From positions 1 to 64,000 of the forward strand of contig JAFXUZ010000013.1 in assembly GCA_017524725.1 (NCBI GenBank): 64,000 nucleotides of DNA, read 5' to 3'. Positions 51,511 through 59,523 of the stretch are shown here, piece after piece. The notes under the pieces are model-generated. The model saw only the letters and a list, made by a program, of their open reading frames with translations. It did no database searches and had not been told where the DNA came from. The translations under genes were made by a program, and so were the position numbers. Positions within the stretch are counted from its first letter, which is position 1. Every line of letters starts with the position of its first letter. Source of the stretch: Clostridia bacterium. GTDB lineage: Bacteria > Bacillota > Clostridia > Christensenellales > Aristaeellaceae.

Positions 51511-51792
51511 ATGACCATGGAATTTGAAGAAGAGGACCGGGACGAGATGGTCCTGCGGGTCATTTCCTTCGGCCCGACGGTCAGGGTGCTGTCCCCGCCC
51601 GATATCCGGGACAGCGTGATCAGGAAGATAAAAGAACAGCTGCGGGCCTGGAAGATCATCGAGAAGCAGTTCCTCCTCCCCTACGGGAACCGTATCTACC
51701 CCAAGCGGATCCGCGAAAAATACGACCTTTCCGGCCTCCCCGTCACCGTCGAGATCGGTGAAGTGATCGCCCTGATCATGGAACTGATATGA
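51511..51792 (+). pseudogene. Orphan C-terminal part of a WYL-domain regulator
   Basis: A 93-residue frame beginning MTMEFEEEDRDEMVLRVISF. The segment RDEMVLRVISFGPTVRVLSP and DIRDSVIRKIKEQL resembles the WCX C-terminal extension of WYL-domain transcription factors. The helix-turn-helix and the WYL core are missing. GGAG eight bases before the ATG could allow translation as a small protein, so a stand-alone gene is possible. Only 18 bases separate it from the divergent MGMT gene, leaving no room for its own promoter plus leader; I infer a gene remnant. Confidence 0.5.
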
Positions 51793-51805
51793 CCCCTGTG
51801 ACGGT

Positions 51806-51840
51806 ACGGGCCGCGGCGGATGGGCTCCGCCGCGGCCCGT
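51806..51840. terminator. Perfect 15-bp stem-loop
   Basis: ACGGGCCGCGGCGGA and TCCGCCGCGGCCCGT form a perfect stem 13 bases after the WYL-like fragment. The following sequence is ATTCCTATA, so termination is plausible but not certain. Confidence 0.6.
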
Positions 51841-51978
51841 ATTCCTATATAATCCCCGGCCGTATTTGAAGGTACAGAAACAGCATCCCGGCGTATTTGA
51901 TCAGAAAAAGCAGTTTTTCTTCACGCGGCAGCTGTTTCCCGGCGTCCCGGTATGCCGGTAACGCCGCGCGTCCGGGCG

Positions 51979-54363
51979 TTACCGCTTGTTCCTTTCCAGG
52001 TCCAAAGTCCTTCCGCGCACCGTGAATACCAGCACCTCCTGGACCACCGTGCCGTCATTGTACAGCGCTTTCAGAAGCTCCCCGCGGGCCCCGGTCCAGT
52101 CAAGGAAGGCCGACACGGCTTCCTTGGCCTTCGCGGGGGTGGAAGAGCGCAGGGCGGCGGTCTCGGTGGTCAGGGCGGCCTCCCACAGCCGGCGGACCCA
52201 GGAAAAGTCCTCCTCGCCGGGGGACGCGGCGTCCGGGATATAGCCGATGTAGCCGTGGTCGGCGCACAGGGTCTCGGTCAGGGTGAACCCGGCGCTGTTT
52301 TTCCGCCTGGTCCGGACGCATTCGGCGGGCATGGTCCCGGACGTCTTCAGGGTGGGAGCGGTCCCCCGCACGCTGTCCCTCCGTGCCTGGGGAGCGGTAT
52401 GGAGGGCGTAGCACAGGTCGATGCAGCGGTCCCGCAGTTCGTCAAGGATCATTTCACCGGCAACAGCCGCGCCGAAGGCGTCGGTGAGCATTTTTTCATA
52501 CAGGTCCAGCTGGGCGTAGAACAGCGTCCGGTCCTTTTCGGCGAGCTGCGCCGCGCCCGGATATTTGGCTGCCACGTCAGCGTACAGGCCGTTCACCGCC
52601 GCCGTCCATACAGTCCTGGCCTCCGCGGCGCCAAGCCCCCTTACCTTTTGTTCCACCGCCAGGTGGGTATTGCAGAAGGTGCATTCGTATATGCCTCCCT
52701 CGCTGCCGCAGGCGGTCAGCACCCGGCGGCATATCGAGACCGGCGCGGGGGTGGGGGTCCTGGGCGGATAAGTCGGGCCTTTGTCGATCACATCGATCCT
52801 TAGCCCGTTCGACCAGACGGTATCATATTCCTGGGTACCAAACATGCTGAAAAGAAGCACTTCGGCATAGGCGTTGTTTGAGAAAACTTTGTTCTCCACG
52901 TCGATCTGGCGGACGTCATAGTCATATTCGAACACCAGCGACTCTCCGGGATCGATGGTGAATTCCGCGATTTTCACCGGGTCTTCCAGGGACGACACAT
53001 TGTCCCACAAAACCCCCGTGACAGGATATTTGTATCCGTTATGGACGGTGAGCCTGAACTTCACCGTTTCGCCGAGCACATAGCCTTTGGGATCATCGGA
53101 CTGGCTGATCTCCTCCTTCAGGATCGTCATTTCTTCTTCCACGGGTATCCTCACAGGACCGGACTCGCCCGAAACATGCGCATCCCCGCCCGTGAACGCC
53201 GGATCGATGATAAATCCGTCGAACGATCCGGTATCCGTCACCAGCCCGTCCTTTACATCATCTTCTTTGATGACGTAGGTAAAGTGGAAGGTGTATTCGG
53301 CGCCGCTCTCCAGATCAAGGCTGCCGACGATGGTGAATTGTTCATTGACGATGTCATAGACCGTGCCCGTAACCTTGAAATCCAGGTTATTGCGGACGGT
53401 GATCGCGTAGTTGACCGGGTCACCCACCCGGAAGGCGGCCTGCCCCTCGGGAGGCGCGGTCTCGACTTCCTTGGTCACCTCGACGGCCGTCGGAAGCAGC
53501 ATGCTCCTGACTTTGGACGCCGCGGACAGGTCGTATTTTAAATTCGCCGTACAAAGCCTGCCGCTGTAAGCGCCGTAGGCTGCGGCCACAAAGGTGAACC
53601 CGGATTCCGGCTGCCCGTCATAATGGAAATCGAAGGGCAGGACCTCGCCGACAGCAAGGATATTGGCCTGATCGTCGATCAGCCGCGCCATATGGAAACT
53701 GCCGTCCTCCGCCTGCAATTGGACGTCCAGGCTGATGTTTGTCAGGTCCTCCTCGCCCGTATTTTCGATCTTAAGGCTGATGACGTCCTCCCCTTCCGGG
53801 CCGTCTTCGCCCGTCAGGGTGATGGCGCATTTCGCTTTCTTTCCCTCGGGGACCGGGGACGGCGGGGCGCTCGCTTCGCCGCCGCCCGGGGGAACGGTTT
53901 CCTCCTCGGCCGCGCCGCACAGCGTGCAGATGCGCCGCATCAGCCCGCTCTGGCCCGCCGCTGCCTCCCTGACGGTCTGCCACGGACCGAAAACGTGGGC
54001 TTCGGGGTCCGCCGGGACGGCCCGGGTATGGACCAGTCCGCACACGGAGCACCTGCGGGTCTCTTCCCCCGCGGCGGAACAGGTCGGAGCTTTTGTCACC
54101 TTCCACGGGCCGTAGGAATGGTTCGCCTTGGGAATGGTCTCCCGCTGCGTCTGGCCGCAGTTCCGGCACGTCCTTACGCGCGTGCCGGTCTCCTTGCAGG
54201 TGGCTGCTTTCTCCGTCTGCCAGGAGGACCACTGATGGGTCGTGTAGATACCGGTCGGAGTCAGGCATTCGTCCCGTGAAGCCGCCAGCGCCGCCGTATC
54301 CGGCGCAAGGCACAAGAGCATCACGGCTGTCATCAGATACGCAAGCCACTTCATGTGTCTCAT
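51979..54363 (-). CDS. Large secreted protein with cysteine-pair modules and DUF11-like repeats
   Basis: A 794-residue protein with a signal peptide at about residues 1-27. Three repeated modules of about 45 residues follow, of the form WxxW-x5-ATC-x3-G-x3-RxCxxCG-x6-IP-x3-H-x2-GPW. They are common in surface proteins of gut Firmicutes. Two or three beta-sandwich segments of the DUF11/CARDB type span about residues 175-530 (DPVNYAITVRNNLDFKVTGTV, ETVKFRLTVHNGYKYPVTGV). The last 250 residues are helical with CDSEGG-like and CTFCNTH cysteines. No anchor is seen at the C terminus. The ATG has GGAGG seven bases upstream and a promoter at 54418-54446. Function unknown. Confidence 0.75.
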   Translation of the reverse strand: MRHMKWLAYLMTAVMLLCLAPDTAALAASRDECLTPTGIYTTHQWSSWQTEKAATCKETGTRVRTCRNCGQTQRETIPKANHSYGPWKVTKAPTCSAAGEETRRCSVCGLVHTRAVPADPEAHVFGPWQTVREAAAGQSGLMRRICTLCGAAEEETVPPGGGEASAPPSPVPEGKKAKCAITLTGEDGPEGEDVISLKIENTGEEDLTNISLDVQLQAEDGSFHMARLIDDQANILAVGEVLPFDFHYDGQPESGFTFVAAAYGAYSGRLCTANLKYDLSAASKVRSMLLPTAVEVTKEVETAPPEGQAAFRVGDPVNYAITVRNNLDFKVTGTVYDIVNEQFTIVGSLDLESGAEYTFHFTYVIKEDDVKDGLVTDTGSFDGFIIDPAFTGGDAHVSGESGPVRIPVEEEMTILKEEISQSDDPKGYVLGETVKFRLTVHNGYKYPVTGVLWDNVSSLEDPVKIAEFTIDPGESLVFEYDYDVRQIDVENKVFSNNAYAEVLLFSMFGTQEYDTVWSNGLRIDVIDKGPTYPPRTPTPAPVSICRRVLTACGSEGGIYECTFCNTHLAVEQKVRGLGAAEARTVWTAAVNGLYADVAAKYPGAAQLAEKDRTLFYAQLDLYEKMLTDAFGAAVAGEMILDELRDRCIDLCYALHTAPQARRDSVRGTAPTLKTSGTMPAECVRTRRKNSAGFTLTETLCADHGYIGYIPDAASPGEEDFSWVRRLWEAALTTETAALRSSTPAKAKEAVSAFLDWTGARGELLKALYNDGTVVQEVLVFTVRGRTLDLERNKR

Positions 54364-54417
54364 GCTTCCCCCTCCTTGAGCTGTCCGTATTCGGTTGGCA
54401 AATCATTTTTCGATAAT

Positions 54418-54446
54418 ATTATAGATGTTTTATCTGCGGATTGCAA
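54418..54446 (-). promoter_or_regulatory. Sigma-A promoter of the large secreted protein
   Basis: TTGCAA, 17 bases, TATAAT on the minus strand, about 55 bases before the ATG. Confidence 0.7.
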
Positions 54447-54489
54447 CAGGAATATGCTTATACGGACGCCGCACACGCGCATCCGCTCC

Positions 54490-55386
54490 TCATTCTCCTC
54501 CGGCTTCACGGAAATAACGCATAAGCCTTTCCCCCACCTGAACGCTCATTAGGACCGCCAGCTTTTTCATGTCCGGAGGCAGGTAGCGGCCGAATTCCTG
54601 GATCTCGAAGGTCAAGTCGCCGGGGAAGCGGATGTCGGCAAGCCCCGCCATGGCGCTTTCCCAGTCCAGCGAACCGAAGAAGGGCATCAGGTGCTCGTCT
54701 GCCTTCCCATGATTGTCGTGGACATGGACGGCCTTGAGGCGGGAGGAAAGCCGGTCCAGGTTCTGCCGGTGGAGGGAGGGAGAACGCAGGTTGGCGTGGC
54801 CGAAGTCATAGCAGGTCCCCACGTGCTCACCGTCTCCGAAGGCGTCCGCCAGGCGGATCAGTTCGCCGATATCGGCGCAGTAGACCCCCGGACAGGGCAC
54901 GCCCCCGCGGAAGCCGTCGTCGTTTTCCAGGGCGATTCCGATGCCCTCACGCCGGGCAAGGCGGACCTTCGGGGCAAAATACTTAAGGTTTTCTTCCATT
55001 GCGGCTTCTTCCCCTTCCCCATACACGGTAAAGGGATGGGTCACCGCCCAGCAGGCCCCCAGCATGGCCGTGCCGCGCAGCGACCGTTCGATCAGTTTTT
55101 CCATCAGGGCGGCCCTGCCTTCGTCCTTCTCCGCCCCCACGTCGTAATAGGGCAGGTGGCTCTGGTTGAAGCGGATGCCGTACTCTCCCGCCAGGCGCCC
55201 GATGCCAAGGACGTATTCCTCCCAGCGGTCGGAGCGCATAGGCGAATCCGGGTTCATCGCCATGCAGAAATTGATGTCCAGCACCCTGTAGCCCGCCTCG
55301 GCGCAGTCACGGATGCTGTTTTCCACCGGGTAGCGCGTCATTCCCGGCCCGAAGGCGCAGATGTTTGTGGATGTGGAAAGTTCCAT
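54490..55386 (-). CDS. TIM-barrel sugar phosphate isomerase/epimerase
   Basis: A 298-residue member of the xylose isomerase-like/AP endonuclease 2 family. Metal-site elements are visible in IALENDDGF (glutamate), VGTCYDFGHANL (aspartate and histidine), AVHVHDNHGKADEHLMPFFGSLDW (histidines) and TFEIQEFG (last glutamate). Such enzymes isomerise or epimerise polyols, keto-sugars or inosose. The gene lies 50 bases after the UgpB-like gene, beyond a terminator hairpin that may let some transcripts through. It is probably the catabolic partner of the transporter. Its AAGGAG site directly follows the terminator T-run. Confidence 0.88.
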   Translation of the reverse strand: MELSTSTNICAFGPGMTRYPVENSIRDCAEAGYRVLDINFCMAMNPDSPMRSDRWEEYVLGIGRLAGEYGIRFNQSHLPYYDVGAEKDEGRAALMEKLIERSLRGTAMLGACWAVTHPFTVYGEGEEAAMEENLKYFAPKVRLARREGIGIALENDDGFRGGVPCPGVYCADIGELIRLADAFGDGEHVGTCYDFGHANLRSPSLHRQNLDRLSSRLKAVHVHDNHGKADEHLMPFFGSLDWESAMAGLADIRFPGDLTFEIQEFGRYLPPDMKKLAVLMSVQVGERLMRYFREAGGE

Positions 55387-55405
55387 ACCTTCTCCTTATC
55401 AACGC

Positions 55406-55431
55406 AAAAAACGGAGGCCCGAAGGCCTCCG
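55406..55431 (-). terminator. Terminator between the binding-protein gene and the isomerase gene
   Basis: CGGAGGCC and GGCCTCCG form an 8-bp stem with a TTCG tetraloop, followed by six T on the minus strand. Partial read-through would feed the isomerase gene. Confidence 0.85.
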
Positions 55432-55436
55432 CGGTT

Positions 55437-56732
55437 TCACCGGTTGTTCTTTACGTAGATCTCCAGCATGCCGCCCAGGTCCTCCGCCATCATGTCCGCG
55501 GTCTCCTCGGGCGTCAGGTCGTCCAGAAGCATATCGGAAACGTCGTTCATAATGGCGTAATAGAAATCGGCGGAAGGGCCGACGGTGGCGGAAAGCATGT
55601 TCTCCGGGGTATCCCTCAATTGCAGCGCCGCGGCCTCGTACTGGGGATATTCCGCGATGAAGTCCTGCCAGGCCCCGCTCTCCAGGGCGCTGAAGCAGCT
55701 CGGGATATAGCCGGTAGCCCTGGCAAAGGACACCTGGGACTCCGCGCCGCACAGGAAGGAGACCAACTCCCAAGCGGCCTGCCTGCGCTCATCCCCGTGG
55801 TCGAACATCACAAGGCAGCTGCCTGACACCGTCGCGCCGTTTGCCGCCTCCGCATTCACCCTGGGGTAGGCACAGACGCCCAGTTCAAACCGTCCGTCGA
55901 TCCTGCCGAGAAGACCGGCCACCTTGGAGGAGGAGGATGTCATCACCAGCAGCTGCCCCGCGGCAAAGGCGTCGGTGGAAGCGTCGGCGTTGTCCAGGGC
56001 GCCGGTGGCATACAGGTCCTTCCATACGGTCAGGAAAGTCTCCAGCGCGCCGTTCTCGATGCAGGCCAGGCTGTCCGCCGTGCCTTCGGACCCGTTGCGG
56101 CAATTGACCAGGTCGCTGCCCAGCTGCCCCAGCCAGTTGTTCAGGGTCGGGGTGTTGGGCACTGCGGCATACACGGTGTATCCGTCCCCCACCGCGGCCC
56201 TGATGCCGCCGATATCCTGCAGCGTCACCGGAGCGGGGACCCCGAAGGAATCCAGCACGGACTTGTTGTAATAGGTCACGGTTGTGGAGGTGGCGAAGGG
56301 AATGCCCAGCTGCACGCCGTTCAGGTTCCAGTTTTTAAGCGCTGAGGGCAGATAATCGGAAAGATCCGTCTCCGGCCGTTCCCCGAGCAGGTCGTCCACC
56401 GTGTATGCCGCTTCCGCCCCGCTGTAGACCACCTTGCCCGTGGCGTCCAATTGCATCACATCCGGCAGGCTGTCGGGCCGGCCCGAAGAGAGCATGCCGT
56501 TCATCTTGGTCACCGCTTCGGTATAGGCGCCCTGGTACACCGCCGTCACATGGATGCCTTTTTCAGCACCCACCGTACGGTTGAATTCGTCCACCAGGCC
56601 CTCCAGGCTCTCGCCCGCCATTTCGGTCATGCTGTGCCAGAAAACGATCTCGACCTCCGCGCCGGCATACGCGGGCAATTGGGTCAGGGCGATGAACGCC
56701 GCCAGGGCCAGGGACATGATCTTCTTAAGCAT
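55437..56732 (-). CDS. UgpB-like ABC transporter binding protein under FMN riboswitch control
   Basis: A 431-residue CUT1 (family 1) solute-binding protein. Signal peptide at residues 1-23, with no lipobox cysteine visible. The mature start EVEIVFWHSMTEMAGESLEG and AVYQGAYTEAVTKMNGML resemble UgpB, the glycerol-3-phosphate binding protein, which begins with FWHSMEGELG and YKGNYEQ as I recall it. It is third in the operon after two permease genes. No ATPase gene is present, as is common for CUT1 systems that share an MsmX-like ATPase. The ligand is unknown; riboswitch control argues for a flavin, a flavin phosphate or a flavin breakdown product. Confidence 0.88.
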   Translation of the reverse strand: MLKKIMSLALAAFIALTQLPAYAGAEVEIVFWHSMTEMAGESLEGLVDEFNRTVGAEKGIHVTAVYQGAYTEAVTKMNGMLSSGRPDSLPDVMQLDATGKVVYSGAEAAYTVDDLLGERPETDLSDYLPSALKNWNLNGVQLGIPFATSTTVTYYNKSVLDSFGVPAPVTLQDIGGIRAAVGDGYTVYAAVPNTPTLNNWLGQLGSDLVNCRNGSEGTADSLACIENGALETFLTVWKDLYATGALDNADASTDAFAAGQLLVMTSSSSKVAGLLGRIDGRFELGVCAYPRVNAEAANGATVSGSCLVMFDHGDERRQAAWELVSFLCGAESQVSFARATGYIPSCFSALESGAWQDFIAEYPQYEAAALQLRDTPENMLSATVGPSADFYYAIMNDVSDMLLDDLTPEETADMMAEDLGGMLEIYVKNNR

Positions 56733-56785
56733 TTTTCCGCCTCCCAAACAGTTGATCTGTGTTGTCGGCCATCGGCCGGAACGCG

Positions 56786-57628
56786 CTAATCGGATACCGC
56801 CCCGCGGGTCATGGACGCGGTCAGGCGGTTCCTGACCGTGATGAACAGCACTACCGGCGGCACCATGGCCGCACAGGCCCCGGCCAGGACCACCTGGTAA
56901 TTGGCGTCCTCGGCCCCGGTCAGCATCGTGATGCCCACCTGCACCGTCCGCATCGCGTCGGAATCGGTGACCATCAAAGGCCACAGGTAGGCGTTCCACT
57001 GGGCTACGAAGGCCTGCATCAAAAGGGTGATGACCACCGGCCGGCACACCGGCACCAGGATGCGCCACAAAAAGCGCATGTCTCCGCAGCCATCCATGAA
57101 CGCCGCGTCCCTCAGGGCGCGGGGCGCCTGGACAAAGGCCTGCCGCAGCATGAACATCTGGCTGGCGCCGGCAAAGGACACGATGGCGACGCCGAGCCAC
57201 GTGTTCGTCAGTCCCATACGGCTGACGGTGCGGTAATTGGTGATGATCAGGGTATCCGCCGGCAGCATCATGGTGCCGAGGATCACGACAAACAGGAGGT
57301 CCTTCAGCCTGAATTCGAAAAAGGCAAAGGCATAGGCCGCCAGGATGGACAGGCATATCTTCACCGCGCATACAAGCGCCGTGGTCCCCAGGGAATTCAG
57401 AAAATACCTTGCCATCGGCACCCGGGTGAACACCTGGACATAGCTGTCGAAATTGAGAAAGCTGTCCGGGAAAAGGGCCGGGGGAAGACGTGAAAACTCC
57501 CCCGCGGTCCTGAAGGAGCCGAGGAACGCGTACATTACGGGGAACACCACGGGTACGGCAAGGCAGAAGCACACCGCGCACCACAGTGCCAGACGCGCTT
57601 TTTTGCGTATCCCATGTTGTGCTTTCAT
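56786..57628 (-). CDS. CUT1 ABC transporter permease (UgpE-like)
   Basis: A 280-residue permease with six hydrophobic helices. The N terminus is that of inner MalG/UgpE proteins (PVVFPVMYAFLGSFRTAGEF). The EAA loop is AAFMDGCGDMRFLWRILVPVCRP, interrupted here only for length, which contacts the ATPase. Its ATG overlaps the TGA of the upstream permease (ATGA), so the two subunits are made in equal amounts. Best match by eye is the UgpE/MalG half of glycerol-3-phosphate or sugar transporters. Confidence 0.9.
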   Translation of the reverse strand: MKAQHGIRKKARLALWCAVCFCLAVPVVFPVMYAFLGSFRTAGEFSRLPPALFPDSFLNFDSYVQVFTRVPMARYFLNSLGTTALVCAVKICLSILAAYAFAFFEFRLKDLLFVVILGTMMLPADTLIITNYRTVSRMGLTNTWLGVAIVSFAGASQMFMLRQAFVQAPRALRDAAFMDGCGDMRFLWRILVPVCRPVVITLLMQAFVAQWNAYLWPLMVTDSDAMRTVQVGITMLTGAEDANYQVVLAGACAAMVPPVVLFITVRNRLTASMTRGAVSD

Positions 57629-58530
57629 CGCGCGTCCCCCCTTTTCCCGTCCGCCCACAGCCCGGCCAGGGTGAAGGCAAGCGTCAGAAGGAACGTCACC
57701 GCGGCGACGCAGGCCGCCATTGCGTAATTGCCGCTGCCGTATCCGGTGGTGTACATCAGGTAGATCAGGGTGGTGGTGGACCAGCTGGGGCCGCCCCTGG
57801 TGAGGATCATGATGGGACCGGAGGTCATCAGCGCCAGGATGGTGTTGGTGCACACGGCATAAAGCAGCGTCGGGGATACCAGGGGGAGCTCCACGGAAAG
57901 GAACACCCGCACCGGCCCGGCGCCGTCCAGCCGGGCCTGATCCGTCACGTCCCTGTCCACGTTCCGGAAGGCAGCCAGGAACAAAAGGAAATTGAAGCCG
58001 ATCCCCATCCACACCGTTAAAAGCAGTATGCCGTATAGCGCGGTGTTCCGGTCCTCATACCAGCGAACGCCGAGCCCGAGGGCGCTGTTGATCCACCCGA
58101 CAGTGGGGTTCAGCATCACCCGGAAGGTGAGGGCCGCCGACCCCATGGACACCGCCATGGTAGCGGCGATCATGGTTTCGAACAGGCCGCCCAGGAAGCG
58201 TTTTTCCTTCAGCAGTCTTCCGAGCAGCAGGGTAAAAAACATGGTCAGCGGCACGTTCATCGCCGTCAGGCGCAGGGTGTTCGAAACAGCCGTTCCGAAT
58301 TCCCTGCGGGAAAAAAGATACCGGTAATTGTCCAGTCCGGTAAAGGACGTGATCTCCCCCATGACGTTGACGGTGGAAAAGGAATACAGAAACGTCTTGA
58401 AGAACGGGTAATATACAAAGCCCGCCGCGAAAACGAGGATCGGCAGGATGAACAGGTAGGGCTTTATCAGCCTGCCGGCGCGCGCCATGGACGTTTTTCC
58501 GTTGTCCTTTTTCGCCGTGACCGTCTGCAT
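57625..58530 (-). CDS. CUT1 ABC transporter permease (UgpA-like)
   Basis: A 301-residue permease of the MalF/UgpA type: RLIKPYLFILPILVFAAGFV as first helix, then the FTGLDNYRYLF segment and the EAA loop ARLDGAGPVRVFLSVELPL. I take the ATG at 58530 (MQTVTAKKDNG), preceded by GGGGGA; a TTG seven codons earlier lies within the terminator T-run and is less likely. It is the first gene after the FMN riboswitch and overlaps the second permease gene by four bases. Confidence 0.9.
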   Translation of the reverse strand: MQTVTAKKDNGKTSMARAGRLIKPYLFILPILVFAAGFVYYPFFKTFLYSFSTVNVMGEITSFTGLDNYRYLFSRREFGTAVSNTLRLTAMNVPLTMFFTLLLGRLLKEKRFLGGLFETMIAATMAVSMGSAALTFRVMLNPTVGWINSALGLGVRWYEDRNTALYGILLLTVWMGIGFNFLLFLAAFRNVDRDVTDQARLDGAGPVRVFLSVELPLVSPTLLYAVCTNTILALMTSGPIMILTRGGPSWSTTTLIYLMYTTGYGSGNYAMAACVAAVTFLLTLAFTLAGLWADGKRGDAR

Positions 58531-58545
58531 CCCCGCGTCCCCCGC

Positions 58546-58580
58546 AAACAAAATGTTCCCCCTGAAACAGCTTCAGGGGG
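58546..58580 (-). terminator. Expression-platform terminator of the FMN riboswitch
   Basis: CCCCCTGAA and TTTCAGGGGG form a stem on the minus strand, followed by AACATTTTGTTTG. The CCCTGAAG in its 5' arm is the exact complement of CTTCAGGG in the aptamer's P1 5' strand. The two pairings exclude each other, which gives a simple on/off switch. The first permease start lies 16 bases further on. Confidence 0.7.
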
Positions 58581-58602
58581 ACGGAATGCGCGTTTAAAAC
58601 GT

Positions 58603-58707
58603 CCTTCTTCCATCCAGACTGTACTGTCGGCTCCGGAATCTCACCGGATCGGCCTTTCGGCTCGCGGGCTATACCGCCGGTGGGGACTTGCACCCCGCCC
58701 TGAAGAA
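58603..58707 (-). promoter_or_regulatory. FMN riboswitch (RFN element)
   Basis: The minus strand contains every RFN landmark in order. These are TTCTTCAGGGCGGGGTGCAA at the 5' side of P1/P2, CCCCACCGGCGGTATAGCC, GCGAGCC, then GATCCGGTGAGATTCCGGAG and CCGACAGTACAGTCTGGATG, with GGAAGAAGG closing P1. All are close to the consensus. In Firmicutes it normally precedes rib genes or ribU; here the gene that follows is a UgpA-like permease. Confidence 0.96.
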
Positions 58708-58726
58708 CTGGTATTCGGTTACGTAT

Positions 58727-58755
58727 ATTATATATATCCCGTTATTCGATGTCAA
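58727..58755 (-). promoter_or_regulatory. Consensus promoter of the FMN-riboswitch operon
   Basis: TTGACA, exactly 17 bases, TATAAT on the minus strand, about 13 bases upstream of the aptamer. It gives the transporter operon its own strong start, independent of the upstream radical SAM cluster. Confidence 0.9.
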
Positions 58756-58766
58756 GCGATATTCCT

Positions 58767-59489
58767 TCATCGCATGCTGCCCGGTCCTTGAGGTGCTGCC
58801 GGGAGCAGCGCTTCGCCTTTTCCGTCTGCCCCGGCGGCATATTCCCATTTCAGCAGGTTCCGGTCAAAAAACACCCGGCATCCGGCACGTGTGATCTCCC
58901 CGCCGCCGCACCCGGCACAGTCACCGCGGCAGGGTTTCACGCTCATGACCCCCCAGTCCAGGCGCCTGACGTCCAGGCCGGCCGCCTCCGTCAGTTCCAG
59001 CGCCTGCAGGCCTGTCTCGACGGCGTCCACGCCCATATCCCGCAGCATCCCCGCCAGATGGAACGCCGAGGGTTCGGCCCAGTGGCGCTTCAATTCCTCA
59101 GGAGGCGGCGCCCAGCGGAGAAGCACCGCGTTCCCCCCCTCCCAGACGCATTTGTCCGGCTGCGGAGCGCAGAAAACCCGGATCATCGGGTCGCTGTCCT
59201 GGCCGTTCAGCAGCGCGCCAAGGACCAGGCGGGCCCTGCGGCCCTTTTTCCATTGGGACACGCGGTCCAGCGTTCCCCAGTCGTTTACGGTGACGCTTGC
59301 GTCCTCGAACTCCCCGAGCAGGGAAAGGACCGTTTCAAGGGTCCCCTCCAGAAAAGGCGTCACCGGCGGGATCAACGCCTCCACGGGGACGTTCCGGGCA
59401 ATCCTTTCAAGCTGCGCGGGCATCTCCCTGAGGCCTCGCGGGCAGGAGCGGTGCCCAAGGACGAGGCGTTTTTTATCATCCATATCCAT
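58767..59489 (-). CDS. U32-related protein with C-terminal CxxxCxxC (UbiV-like layout)
   Basis: A 240-residue protein that looks like the barrel domain of U32-family proteins (VTVNDWGTLDRVSQW, LVLGALLNGQDSDPMI). Cysteines are placed as one near the N terminus (Cys16 in GHRSCPRG) and a CRGDCAGC group near the C terminus. UbiV likewise uses one early and three late cysteines for its 4Fe-4S cluster. It follows the other U32 gene by 34 bases. Last gene of the radical SAM unit; no terminator is visible before the next promoter. Enzymatic role unknown. Confidence 0.65.
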   Translation of the reverse strand: MDMDDKKRLVLGHRSCPRGLREMPAQLERIARNVPVEALIPPVTPFLEGTLETVLSLLGEFEDASVTVNDWGTLDRVSQWKKGRRARLVLGALLNGQDSDPMIRVFCAPQPDKCVWEGGNAVLLRWAPPPEELKRHWAEPSAFHLAGMLRDMGVDAVETGLQALELTEAAGLDVRRLDWGVMSVKPCRGDCAGCGGGEITRAGCRVFFDRNLLKWEYAAGADGKGEALLPAAPQGPGSMR

Positions 59490-59523
59490 CCTCAGCCCAT
59501 CTCCTCCGGGCTTTCCTCCGTTT

